DNA of 23,829 bases from an uncultured Clostridium sp. (GTDB lineage: Bacteria > Bacillota > Clostridia > Lachnospirales > Lachnospiraceae). Positions 1 through 7,858 of this stretch are shown piece after piece. Position 1 is the stretch's first letter, and every line of letters begins with the position of its first letter. Location: assembly GCA_958349075.1 (NCBI GenBank), contig CATWBR010000009.1, positions 1-23,829 of the forward strand. Reading direction: 5' to 3'. A program made the translations under genes and the position numbers. The notes below the pieces were generated by a model that saw only the letters and a list, made by a program, of their open reading frames with translations, did no database searches and was not told where the DNA came from.

Positions 1-6
1 TTTTTC

Positions 7-37
7 AAGTTCACTGCAAGAATGCAGCTAACTTTTT
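7..37 (+). terminator. Probable intrinsic terminator of an upstream plus-strand gene
   Basis: A two-part stem is visible: AAGTT (7-11) pairs with AACTT (30-34), and CTGCA (14-18) pairs with TGCAG (23-27) across an AGAA loop, with a small internal loop between the two helices. The right arm runs straight into TTTTT (33-37). The U-run lies only on the plus-strand side, so it would end a transcript entering from the left, outside this window. Confidence 0.45.
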
Positions 38-46
38 GAAGAAAAA

Positions 47-82
47 TTTTTGGCCTTATTTTTGGACATTATAATGGACATT
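47..82 (+). promoter_or_regulatory. Candidate promoter for the M20 peptidase/YfcC pair, with flanking GGACATT repeats
   Basis: A perfect TATAAT lies at 70-75. The hexamer 17 bp upstream (47-52, TTTTTG) is a poor -35. The direct repeat GGACATT at 64-70 and 76-82 (12-bp period) brackets the -10 and could be an activator or repressor site. An 8-bp palindrome GTGCGCAC at 92-99 follows. No other convincing promoter was found before the gene at 183, so this is a weak assignment. Confidence 0.25.
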
Positions 83-182
83 TTTTGTTTCGTGCGCACA
101 CAATGAAAAACAGGATGTAAGGGGTCGGAAGACAGCAAACCGTTACAATAGGATAAACTTAAAAGAAAAGGGGGATTTTATA

Positions 183-1370
183 TTGAAGAGCTATATGCCT
201 GCCGTCGAACAATTTATAGGGGAACGCCGGGAGGAAATGATTGAACTGTGGAAAACACTTGTCAATATGCAGGGATATTCCAGAGAGACGGAACGGGTAA
301 ACCGCGTGATTCACTTTCTGCAGGACCTTTTTGAGGCCGAGGGTCTCCAGTGCCGTCTGATTGATACGAAGGGCAATTCGGATGTGCTTGTCGCCGAAGA
401 CGGGCCGGAACGCCCGGGCGCTCCGATTATCATGAGCGGCCATGTCGACACCGTCTTTCCGGAGGGCAGTTTTCCGGAAAATCCGTTCTACATCGAGGAC
501 GGCACTGCCTACGGCCCGGGCGTAATCGACATGAAGGGTGGCGTAGTTATTATGCTGTATGTCATTAAGGCCCTGCGCCATCTGGGGTTCGGAAAACGGC
601 CAATCAAGATTATTCTCTGCGGAGATGAAGAAATCGGCCATGCCGGAGCCGTCACCGGTCAGATTCTCCTCGACGAAGCAAGGGGCGCCCTGTACGCCCT
701 CAACCTGGAAATCGGACGTCCCGACAACACCCTGTCCGTCGGACGTAAAGGAGGCATGGACTGTCATATCACAGTCTACGGAGTCGCCAGCCACGTCGGA
801 AACGATTTTCTGAAAGGACGTAACGCCATTGCTGAGATGGCGCTCAAGATTCCGCGGCTCCAAGCCCTTACCGAGTACGACAGGGGCGTCGTGGTCAGCG
901 TCAATGTCATCCACGGCGGCATTGTATCGAATGCCATTCCCGACCGGTGCACGGCCGAGCTGGACATTCGTTTCAACCGGATAAGCGATCAGGAACCGGT
1001 CCGCAGAAAGATACTCGATATATGCAGTGAAACTTATATAGAAGGAACGCTGACGGAAGCAGAGTTCGTCTCCTCTATCCCTGCCTTCGAAGACACCCCG
1101 GCCAATCGGGGGCTGCTCCGGTTCGTCAACCGGGTTGCAGAGGACATTGGAATCCCTCCAATGGAAGGAGCTTTTCTTGGAGGCAATTCCGATGCGGCAT
1201 ATCTGGCGCTGGCGGGCACTCCGACAGTCTGCTCCTTCGGCGTCAAGGGAACCGGGGCGCATACCAAATCCGAATGTGCCGAGGTTGCATCGCTTTTTGA
1301 ACGAACCGGACTGATTACCGCTGTTATCATGGAAACAGATGAATTCACAAAGGAGGAAAAGAATGAGTAA
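183..1370 (+). CDS. M20 family metallopeptidase, glutamate carboxypeptidase (CPG2)-like
   Basis: Two-zinc exopeptidase, 395 aa, of the M20/ArgE-DapE-CPG2 superfamily. Members remove a C-terminal amino acid (often glutamate) from an acyl or peptidyl group in the cytoplasm. The expected ligand set is present: H87 and catalytic D89 (GHVDTVF), bridging D116 (GVIDMKGG), catalytic E149 with metal ligand E150 (GDEEIG), E176 (NLEIGR) and H360 (GAHTKSE). H204 lies in the dimerisation/oxyanion region (SHVG). The start is TTG at 183, because a GGGGG-centred ribosome site (170-174) sits 8 nt upstream; the first ATG (195) would be too far. There is no signal peptide. The stop overlaps the next gene by 8 bp, so the carrier downstream probably imports its substrate. 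The exact substrate cannot be read from sequence. Confidence 0.9.
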   Translation: MKSYMPAVEQFIGERREEMIELWKTLVNMQGYSRETERVNRVIHFLQDLFEAEGLQCRLIDTKGNSDVLVAEDGPERPGAPIIMSGHVDTVFPEGSFPENPFYIEDGTAYGPGVIDMKGGVVIMLYVIKALRHLGFGKRPIKIILCGDEEIGHAGAVTGQILLDEARGALYALNLEIGRPDNTLSVGRKGGMDCHITVYGVASHVGNDFLKGRNAIAEMALKIPRLQALTEYDRGVVVSVNVIHGGIVSNAIPDRCTAELDIRFNRISDQEPVRRKILDICSETYIEGTLTEAEFVSSIPAFEDTPANRGLLRFVNRVAEDIGIPPMEGAFLGGNSDAAYLALAGTPTVCSFGVKGTGAHTKSECAEVASLFERTGLITAVIMETDEFTKEEKNE

Positions 1371-2796
1371 AACCACGTCTCTCACCGGCAAAAAAAGTGA
1401 CGGAGGCCAAAAAGCTTTTAAGGCTCCCAATCCAATTATTATTATTGCATGCATTATCCTGCTCAGCGCCCTGGCCAGCTATTTTGTCCCGGCCGGCATG
1501 TTTGACCGGATCGAAGATCCAGGCACCGGACGTATGGTGGTGGATCCGAGTACCTTCCATTACATAACCCAGAGTCCCATCGGCCTTTTTGATATGTTTA
1601 AATCGGTTACATTGGGAATCCAGGGTGGAAGCAGCATTATCTCCTTCCTGTTTATCATCGGCGGCGCCTTTGGTATTATGGAAGCCACCGGCGCTATTAA
1701 GTCGGGAATGGCTGCCCTCGTCAGAAAGATGCAGGGCCGGGAATTTCTTCTGGTTCCCGTCTGTATGATTGTCTTTGGCTGCGGCGCAGCTTTTGCGGCC
1801 AACAACGAGGAGTATCTGGCTTTCCTGCCCCTGGTTCTCACCATCTGCCTTGCCATGGGATTTGACTCCATGACCGCCGTAGCGATTATCTTCGCTTCCG
1901 TCGGCGCAGGTTACGGCGCAGGATGTACAAATGCATTTACCGTCGGCGTGGCCCAGGGTATCGCGGGCCTGCCTATTTTTTCGGGCATCGGCTACCGCCT
2001 GCTGATTTTCGTAGTTCTCCTGGTCATCAATATCTGTTATGTTATGCGGTATGCACTGAAAGTCAAGAAAAATCCTCAGTCCAGCCCAATGTATGAATTC
2101 GACAGCCGCCGCGTCCTGGACCTTGATGTGAGTACGGTGGAAAGTCTGACCGGACGCCACAAGCTGGTGCTCCTCACATTCCTGCTCACCATCGTCTGTC
2201 TTGTAATCGGCGTCACTAAACTCGGTTTTTATATTGACGAGCTGGCCGCTCTCTTCCTGATTATGGGAATCGTCGCAGGCGTCATCGGCGGACTGAAACC
2301 GGCCCAGGTTGCCGACAGCTTTGTAAAGGGCTGCTCCAATATGCTGCTCCCCTGCCTTATGGTAGGTCTGTGCAAGGCCACGACCATCATTATGACCGAC
2401 GCCAACATTATGGATACCATCATCCATGCGCTTGCAAGCGTATTAAATAAGGTACCGTCCACATTTACCGCCTTCGGCATGTTTGTGGTGCAGGATATTT
2501 TTAACATCATCGTTCCGTCCGGTTCCGGCCAGGCCGCTATCACCATGCCGATTATGGCTCCTCTTGCGGATCTGGTAGGGGTTACGAGACAGACGGCCGT
2601 CCTGGCATTCCAGTTCGGCGACGCCTTTACAAACCCAATCACCCCGGCCAGCGGCATGACCATGTCCTGCCTTGCAATTGCAGGCGTACCGTATAACAAG
2701 TGGTTAAAATTTATGCTGCCGCTGCTCGCCCTCTGGTGGGTTGCCGCCTTTGTATTCCTGACCTACGCCACCGTAACCGGCTTCGGTCCGTTTTAG
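1363..2796 (+). CDS. YfcC/DcuC-family membrane carrier
   Basis: Integral membrane carrier of 477 aa, about 11-13 hydrophobic segments, of the YfcC/DcuC (ion transporter) superfamily. Known or suspected substrates are C4-dicarboxylates, amino acids or small peptides. It has a short charged N-terminus, a first membrane segment near residues 28-45, the family-like stretch CGAAFAANNEEYLAFLPL, and a second half with re-entrant-loop-like IVPSGSGQAAITMPIMAPL and FTNPITPASGMTM. ATG at 1363 is preferred over the ATG at 1339 because AGGAGG (1351-1356) lies 6 nt upstream. It overlaps the stop of the M20 peptidase, so the two are translationally coupled; import of a dipeptide or acyl-amino acid for cleavage is an inference. 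The stop is 14 bp from the stop of the convergent AbgT-like gene, with no visible terminator between them. Confidence 0.88.
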   Translation: MSKTTSLTGKKSDGGQKAFKAPNPIIIIACIILLSALASYFVPAGMFDRIEDPGTGRMVVDPSTFHYITQSPIGLFDMFKSVTLGIQGGSSIISFLFIIGGAFGIMEATGAIKSGMAALVRKMQGREFLLVPVCMIVFGCGAAFAANNEEYLAFLPLVLTICLAMGFDSMTAVAIIFASVGAGYGAGCTNAFTVGVAQGIAGLPIFSGIGYRLLIFVVLLVINICYVMRYALKVKKNPQSSPMYEFDSRRVLDLDVSTVESLTGRHKLVLLTFLLTIVCLVIGVTKLGFYIDELAALFLIMGIVAGVIGGLKPAQVADSFVKGCSNMLLPCLMVGLCKATTIIMTDANIMDTIIHALASVLNKVPSTFTAFGMFVVQDIFNIIVPSGSGQAAITMPIMAPLADLVGVTRQTAVLAFQFGDAFTNPITPASGMTMSCLAIAGVPYNKWLKFMLPLLALWWVAAFVFLTYATVTGFGPF

Positions 2797-2810
2797 TAAG
2801 CAGTGCCGTC

Positions 2811-4337
2811 CTACAGCCAGACTCCGGTTCCAACGCCGACCGGAAGATTTAACACTACCCAAAGGACGATCTGCACGACAAAGATAAGGAACAGTCCGAT
2901 TGTGTAAGGGAGCATGTTGGAGAATATGGTTCCCATGCCGCATTTCTTATCATACTTCTGGCAGGTGCCGAGGAGAATGATAAAAGCGGGCATCATTGGT
3001 GTCAGGTTGTTGGTCACACAGTCGCCCAGACGGTACACGGCGATTGTGAACGCCGGGTTCATGCCGATCTGCATCAGCATCGGGATGAAAATCGGCCCGA
3101 AAATCAGATACTTTGTCGTAACGCTGGCGATCATCAGGTTGATAAGGGCAATCAGAAGAAGGAATGCAATTGCAATCATCCAGGCCGGAAGCGGGAGCGT
3201 CTTCAGCCACTGGCCTCCGTTAATGGCGATCACCTTTCCGATGTTGCTCTTATCAAATATTTTCAGGAACTGCGCAATTATCATTGCATTTACAATAAAT
3301 GGCGCAAATGGTTTTACTCCGTCATACAGGAAGTTGGCCGCATCCCCCGCCTTCTTTATCTGGCCGGTTGCCTTTCCATAGACAATGCCGGGGATGAAGA
3401 ACAGAAGCAGAAGGAAGAATACAAGGCAGTCCATAAGCGGCGCGCCGTCGATCAGGGAACCGCCCGCTCCTCTCAGGAAGCTGCTCTTCGGAATACAAAT
3501 CCCAATCAGGATGACAAGATAAACCAGAACGGCGGCTCCCGCTTTTTTCGTAGCGGATTTCTGGACCTCCGTAAGGTCGGCGGTTTTCACTTCCATTCCC
3601 GGCTGGCTGTAGGTTCCAAGCCTGGGTTCCACGATTTTCACGGTCACGAAGGTTGCCACTCCGGCCACCAGGAATGCAGATACGAACAGGAAGAAATAAC
3701 TTCCCAGGATGGACATATTATAGCTCTCGTCAATCATGTGTGCCGATTCGTTAATCAGCGGAGTGAGGAATACCTCGGCGGAACCCGGAAGGATTGAGGT
3801 TGAGAATCCGGAACAGGCCGATGCATAACCCAGGAACACGCCCGCCAGGGGATGTCTTCCCATGCCGTAGAATATGGCTCCCGCAATGGCGGGAATCAGA
3901 ACAAATGCCGCCTCGCTCGTCTGGTTTGCAATACATGCGATAATTGCAATTACAAAAACCACGATGTTGCCTTTTACGTTGCCCAGCGACATCTGGATTG
4001 CACTTGTAAAAAATCCCGTATTGTCGCACAGGCCAGTTACGACGCCTATCGTCAGGCAGATTCCCAGCACTGCGAATCCCTGGAAATTGGATACAAAGTT
4101 TTTCATGAAATCGATCAGCCCTTCAACACTGAGCATATTAATCACATTGATCGTTTCTCCGGTAGAGGGATGTACCGTTGTAATCCCCAGCTTGGACATG
4201 ATGAATGACAGCACAAACACGATACCCAGCAGATAGGTGAACAGGAGAAGGGGATGGGGCATCTTATTTCCCCAGTATTCCACCTTTGCCAGAACGCCCT
4301 TTAATTTGCCGTTGTTTTCAGTTGCCTGGTTTTCCAT
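2811..4337 (-). CDS. AbgT-family transporter (p-aminobenzoyl-glutamate transporter-like)
   Basis: Integral membrane protein of 508 aa, the usual length for the AbgT family. E. coli AbgT imports p-aminobenzoyl-glutamate; some relatives export sulfonamides. Family-like features are the N-terminal KMPHPLLLFTYLLG segment, ANQTSEAAFVLIPAIAGAIF, GVKPFAPFIVNAMI in the second half, and the conserved DCVTNNLTPMMPAF hairpin near the end. About 12-13 membrane segments are visible. The ribosome site GGAGG (4345-4349) lies 7 nt before the start. Only 16 bp separate it from the upstream M20D amidohydrolase gene, the same pairing as abgAB/abgT in enterobacteria. Unlike that operon there is one hydrolase instead of two subunits, and a flavoenzyme comes first. 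Substrate identity is inferred from family only. Confidence 0.92.
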   Translation of the reverse strand: MENQATENNGKLKGVLAKVEYWGNKMPHPLLLFTYLLGIVFVLSFIMSKLGITTVHPSTGETINVINMLSVEGLIDFMKNFVSNFQGFAVLGICLTIGVVTGLCDNTGFFTSAIQMSLGNVKGNIVVFVIAIIACIANQTSEAAFVLIPAIAGAIFYGMGRHPLAGVFLGYASACSGFSTSILPGSAEVFLTPLINESAHMIDESYNMSILGSYFFLFVSAFLVAGVATFVTVKIVEPRLGTYSQPGMEVKTADLTEVQKSATKKAGAAVLVYLVILIGICIPKSSFLRGAGGSLIDGAPLMDCLVFFLLLLFFIPGIVYGKATGQIKKAGDAANFLYDGVKPFAPFIVNAMIIAQFLKIFDKSNIGKVIAINGGQWLKTLPLPAWMIAIAFLLLIALINLMIASVTTKYLIFGPIFIPMLMQIGMNPAFTIAVYRLGDCVTNNLTPMMPAFIILLGTCQKYDKKCGMGTIFSNMLPYTIGLFLIFVVQIVLWVVLNLPVGVGTGVWL

Positions 4338-4353
4338 ACTAATACCTCCATCC

Positions 4354-5520
4354 TTATCTCTTCATGTACTCATATGCATAGCGGGCCATAAATTCATATC
4401 CCATTCTCATTGCATTCTCATCGAAGTCAAATTTGTCGCTGTGCAGCTCGTGACACTTGCCTGCAGCCTCGTTCCCCCCTCCCAGAATCGCAAAAAATCC
4501 CGGGAATTCTTTCAGAAATTCGCTGAAGTTTTCCGACGCCATGATCAAATCGGCCGTCTTTTTCACTTCAAGTCCTTCCACCTCATCTACCGTCTTTCTT
4601 GCCCGGTCAACCAGTTCCGGTGTATTGACGACAGGCGAATAGGGCGGCCAGATACTCATTTTCCCTTCCACGCCGTATGCTTTTGACACGCCGTCCACCA
4701 TCATCTGCATTTTTTCTATGATCTGTACCTCCCCTCCCACCTTGAAATAGCGGCAGGAACCTTCAATATAAGCCGATGAAGGAAATACATTGCTGTAGGT
4801 CCCGGCGTTCACATAGCCGGTGGATACAACGCACGGATCCGTAATATCATAATAGTTTCCCGGTATTGATGCAAACTTAAGAACGAGATCGCAGGCCGCC
4901 TTCACCGGATCCTTCACGAGATCCGGCCTGGAGCCATGGCCGCCTTCACCGAGCAGATCCACATGGTAGCCGATACAGCCGGCCATACAGCGATCCGGCA
5001 TCAGGACAATCTGCCCAACCGGCACATTGGGCCAGATATGAAGGCCGATTGCCTGATCCACTCCTCCGTTCTCTTTCAGATATGCTACGATTTGCTGTGC
5101 TCCGCTGTTTTCCTCCTCAGCCGTCTGAAAACACAGCTTAACGGAACCGTCTATCTCCTCCTCGTGCTCCTTCAGGACAGCGGCTGCGCCCAGCAGCATG
5201 GCCGTGTGGCCGTCATGGCCGCAGGCGTGCATCACGCCCTCATTCCCGGACTTAAAAGGCAGCTCCGTCTTTTCCGTCACCATCAGTGCGTCCATATCAG
5301 CCCTGATCGCCAGCGTCTTACCCGATATCCCTTTACCCACCGTTCCAATCACGTTATATCCGTCCACGGTCACATAGGGTATTCCCATGCGCTCAAGCTC
5401 CCTCCGGACTGTCTCCGACGTTCTGCTCTCCTTTTTTGACAGCTCGGGGTGGCGGTGGAAATCGCGTCTCATCCCAATTACATATTCCTCATACTTTCTG
5501 CAAACCTCTCCAAAACCCAT
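4354..5520 (-). CDS. M20D amidohydrolase (AbgA/AbgB, hippurate or IAA-amino acid hydrolase type)
   Basis: Cytoplasmic metal-dependent amidohydrolase of 388 aa, splitting N-acyl-amino acids or aminobenzoyl-glutamate-type amides. Counting from the chosen start, the M20D ligands are C100 and H102 (HACGHDGH), E135/E136 (TAEEE), H161 (GLHIWP) and H360 (ELHSDKF); the acidic RADMDAL motif is near residue 75. The lid dimerisation domain begins after GEGGHGSRP. ATG at 5520 is chosen over ATG at 5526: the AGGAGG at 5529-5534 is 8 nt from the former and only 2 nt from the latter. That ribosome site overlaps the stop codon of the upstream flavoenzyme, indicating translational coupling. The next gene downstream is the AbgT-like transporter, so hydrolase and importer likely share a substrate. 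Confidence 0.93.
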   Translation of the reverse strand: MGFGEVCRKYEEYVIGMRRDFHRHPELSKKESRTSETVRRELERMGIPYVTVDGYNVIGTVGKGISGKTLAIRADMDALMVTEKTELPFKSGNEGVMHACGHDGHTAMLLGAAAVLKEHEEEIDGSVKLCFQTAEEENSGAQQIVAYLKENGGVDQAIGLHIWPNVPVGQIVLMPDRCMAGCIGYHVDLLGEGGHGSRPDLVKDPVKAACDLVLKFASIPGNYYDITDPCVVSTGYVNAGTYSNVFPSSAYIEGSCRYFKVGGEVQIIEKMQMMVDGVSKAYGVEGKMSIWPPYSPVVNTPELVDRARKTVDEVEGLEVKKTADLIMASENFSEFLKEFPGFFAILGGGNEAAGKCHELHSDKFDFDENAMRMGYEFMARYAYEYMKR

Positions 5521-5532
5521 TTTCATATCCTC

Positions 5533-7500
5533 CTACAGATGCATTGCCGCATCATACCCCATCCTGGCCGCTTCCAGCACTCTTCTCGGCCTGTAACAGT
5601 CGCCTATTACCTGAAAATCGGGAGCACAGAACCGGAACCTCTCCACTTCCCCTGAAAGAGGCCTCATGCCTGCCGCAACCAGCACCGTATCCGCCTCAAA
5701 CAACCGCTGCTCTCCGTCTTTTGTCACTGCCGTCACTCCGTCTTCCGTGATTTCGGAACAGCTAATATTGCAGAGCAGCTTCACATGTTCCTTCTGTTTT
5801 TCCAGTTCCAGAAGAAGTGCTTCGCGGTGAAGATAGGCGCAGTCAATGGCCACATTTTCCCGCATTTCCAAAACCGTCACCTCATGGCCGTGTTTGGAAA
5901 GCTCCAGCGCCTCCTCGCAGCCAATCAGGCCGCCGCCGATTACCACAACTCTTTTACCGATCACCGCATGGTTTTCATACATTCCTACCGCCGGAACCAC
6001 ATTTTTGCCATCAATTCCCGGAATCGGCGGGATTAATGCCTCTGCTCCGATCGCCATAATCACAACATCGGGTTTTATCTCTTTTGCCATCTCGGGCGTC
6101 ATTTCCGTATTTAAGAGAAGCGTAATCTCTTTCCGGTCCAGAACCCTCTTTTCCATCACATGCATATATAGATCGAGATCCTGTTTAAAGGATACGTGCT
6201 TTGCATACTTGATGGCTCCGCCGAGGCTGTCCGTCTTCTCACAGAGAATCACCTGATGGCCTCTGTCACAGGACCGGATGGCCGCTTCCATTCCGGCAGG
6301 GCCTCCTCCCACAATCAAGACCTTTTTCCTTCCGCCCGTAACCGGAGGATTGAACGCCTCCAGCTCTTTTCCAATCTGGGGATTCACCGTGCACTTTGCC
6401 GCCCTGGTGGCATATTTCACATAGGGGACAAAGGATCCGCTCATGCAGACAATGCATCTCTGGCACGGGGTAATATCGGAGGCCTTGCCGTCCCTGGCCT
6501 TAACCGGAAGATCGGGATCCGCTATCAGGGCGCGTCCCACGGTAACCATATCGGCCTTTCCCTCTGCAATGATTTCCTCCATCATATCGGGATCCCCGAT
6601 TCCTCCCAGGGCCGATACCTTTGTCTTTGTCACAACCTGTTTAATCGCCTCTGCCAGATAAACATTGCAGCCGTGAGGCAGGAACATGGACGGCACCATT
6701 GTGGTGTTTGTGGACGGCACATGGAAGGTTCCGTCCGACACATTGATCAGGGCCGCCTTACCGTCCACCCATCTTGCAAACTGCTTCATATCTTCCAGAT
6801 CAAAACCGCCTTCCGTAAGCTCCGAGCCGCTTAGCCTGAGATCAATCGGAAAGTTTTCGCCGCATTTCTTTTTGATGTCGTCGATAATCATCATGGCCAT
6901 ACGGCAGCGGTTCTTAAGACTTCCTCCAAACTCATCCGTCCTCTGGTTGTTGAGCGGAGACATAAACTGATGCACCAGCCAGCCATGCCCCATATGTACC
7001 ATAACCATATCACAGCCGCCCAGCTTCGCCATCTCCGCCGCGTCTCCGAATGCCGATACGACTTCCTCTATCAGTTCACGGGACATTGCCTTCACCGGCT
7101 GCCCCGCCACTCCCACTCCGTCCGAGGGGCCCCACGTCACCCCGTCATAATACTGGGGATTGGCTCTTCTGCCCGGATGGAGCAGTTCTATGTTGGCAAG
7201 GGCGCCGTGACGGTGGATTGCGTCCGTGCACTGGATTAAATAGGGAAGAATCTCCTGGTCATCGAGCGGAATCATTCTTCCGTGGGCCTTTCCTGTCTTT
7301 GTATGGACGCTGCTCTCACCCAGGGTTACGATTCCGGCGCCGCCTCTTGCTTTTACTTCATAGGCTGCTATGTTTAACGGTGTCAGATATCCCTCCGGCG
7401 TCAAATCCGACATTCCCACCGGAGCTGCCTCAATCCGGTTTTTCACAGTCAGGCCGCCGATTTTAACAGGGCTCCATAAATTAGGATAATACTGGTTCAT
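5533..7500 (-). CDS. FMN/4Fe-4S/FAD NADH-dependent enoate or dienoyl-CoA reductase-like oxidoreductase
   Basis: A 655-aa protein with the layout of 2,4-dienoyl-CoA reductase, 2-enoate reductase and the BaiCD/BaiH group. Residues 1-340 form an Old-Yellow-Enzyme TIM barrel (HPGRR near 108-112; QFMSPLNNQRTDEFGGS at 178-194; GGIGDP at 299). Four cysteines for a 4Fe-4S cluster lie at 346, 349, 352 and 370. A Rossmann domain starts at VGGGPAGMEAA (397-407) and a second nucleotide site at VIGGGLIGCE (520-529). Family members pass hydride from NAD(P)H via FAD and the cluster to FMN, which reduces an activated C=C bond. Two oddities: W174 stands where the proton-donor Tyr of OYE (Tyr196) should be, and cluster spacing is C-x2-C-x2-C rather than the common C-x2-C-x3-C. 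It is first in the operon, with an AAAGGAG ribosome site at 7508-7514. The substrate is unknown. Confidence 0.92.
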   Translation of the reverse strand: MNQYYPNLWSPVKIGGLTVKNRIEAAPVGMSDLTPEGYLTPLNIAAYEVKARGGAGIVTLGESSVHTKTGKAHGRMIPLDDQEILPYLIQCTDAIHRHGALANIELLHPGRRANPQYYDGVTWGPSDGVGVAGQPVKAMSRELIEEVVSAFGDAAEMAKLGGCDMVMVHMGHGWLVHQFMSPLNNQRTDEFGGSLKNRCRMAMMIIDDIKKKCGENFPIDLRLSGSELTEGGFDLEDMKQFARWVDGKAALINVSDGTFHVPSTNTTMVPSMFLPHGCNVYLAEAIKQVVTKTKVSALGGIGDPDMMEEIIAEGKADMVTVGRALIADPDLPVKARDGKASDITPCQRCIVCMSGSFVPYVKYATRAAKCTVNPQIGKELEAFNPPVTGGRKKVLIVGGGPAGMEAAIRSCDRGHQVILCEKTDSLGGAIKYAKHVSFKQDLDLYMHVMEKRVLDRKEITLLLNTEMTPEMAKEIKPDVVIMAIGAEALIPPIPGIDGKNVVPAVGMYENHAVIGKRVVVIGGGLIGCEEALELSKHGHEVTVLEMRENVAIDCAYLHREALLLELEKQKEHVKLLCNISCSEITEDGVTAVTKDGEQRLFEADTVLVAAGMRPLSGEVERFRFCAPDFQVIGDCYRPRRVLEAARMGYDAAMHL

Positions 7501-7514
7501 TTTTCTTCTCCTTT

Positions 7515-7537
7515 CAGAATTACCGCAGGCAATTCTG
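7515..7537 (-). promoter_or_regulatory. Leader hairpin abutting the ribosome site of the flavoenzyme operon
   Basis: In the minus-strand RNA, CAGAATT pairs with AATTCTG and is extended by GCC/GGU, giving a 10-bp stem (one G-U pair) with a UGC triloop. Its 3' arm ends at the base directly before the AAAGGAG ribosome site. A GC palindrome GCCCGGGC (7539-7546) sits just upstream. It may tune translation or RNA stability; no known riboswitch class is recognised. Confidence 0.45.
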
Positions 7538-7580
7538 AGCCCGGGCCTAAATTGGTATGTATTAATTTACTTTTCAACTC

Positions 7581-7597
7581 CAAACGCGCGCTGTTTG
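7581..7597. promoter_or_regulatory. Possible operator, CAAAC-N7-GTTTG inverted repeat
   Basis: CAAAC (7581-7585) and GTTTG (7593-7597) flank a GCGCGCT core, about 15-30 bp downstream of the predicted transcription start of the flavoenzyme operon. A repressor bound here would block elongation. The cognate regulator is not evident in the window. Confidence 0.3.
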
Positions 7598-7616
7598 ATA
7601 GAATTGAGTTAATTTA

Positions 7617-7645
7617 ATTATACTATTTCGTAAGTTTTTTTACAA
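7617..7645 (-). promoter_or_regulatory. Sigma-70-type promoter of the flavoenzyme-amidohydrolase-AbgT operon
   Basis: On the minus strand, TTGTAA (7640-7645) is followed after exactly 17 bp by a perfect TATAAT (7617-7622). The start of transcription would be near 7610, giving a leader of about 110 nt that contains the CAAAC/GTTTG repeat and the hairpin at 7515-7537. The surrounding DNA is AT-rich. Confidence 0.7.
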
Positions 7646-7858
7646 TATGCACTATATTTTTCATTGTATTTTATCATTTTTCCTTTTATTTTTATGCACT
7701 TTGTATGTTTTTTTCAATATCAGCATTATTAATACAGTCCAATTTCGTCTTTTAATACATACCATTTCTTCGGGACGACCTGTCGTCCGGTATATTCCCT
7801 CAGGCGGTATGCTTCCTCTGCGGAGCGTTTTTTTACGTAGCGGAGCACTTTTATGGTG
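7646..7858. other. AT-rich intergenic stretch without a gene
   Basis: This is the middle of the only gene-free stretch over 300 bp (7501-7938). No open frame with a ribosome site or family resemblance was found. It contains the near-perfect palindrome GGACGAC-CT-GTCGTCC (7773-7788) and a direct repeat of GCGGAGC near 7820-7850. Neither is followed by a U-run, so neither looks like a terminator. A regulatory role is possible but unsupported. Confidence 0.4.

Noticed and set aside
159..1454. A 431-aa open frame on the minus strand opposite the M20 peptidase
   Set aside because: It lies fully antisense to a gene with a complete set of catalytic residues, has no ribosome site or recognisable domain, and its composition (many Arg, Asp, Cys) is typical of antisense reading.
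1345..2427. A 360-aa minus-strand frame opposite the YfcC-like carrier
   Set aside because: It is very rich in His, Asp and Asn, as expected from reading the complement of a hydrophobic protein gene; no ribosome site or family match.
7815..7855. GCGGAGC repeats with a T-run as a second terminator or small RNA
   Set aside because: The two GCGGAGC copies are direct, not inverted, so they do not form a stem; no promoter points into them.
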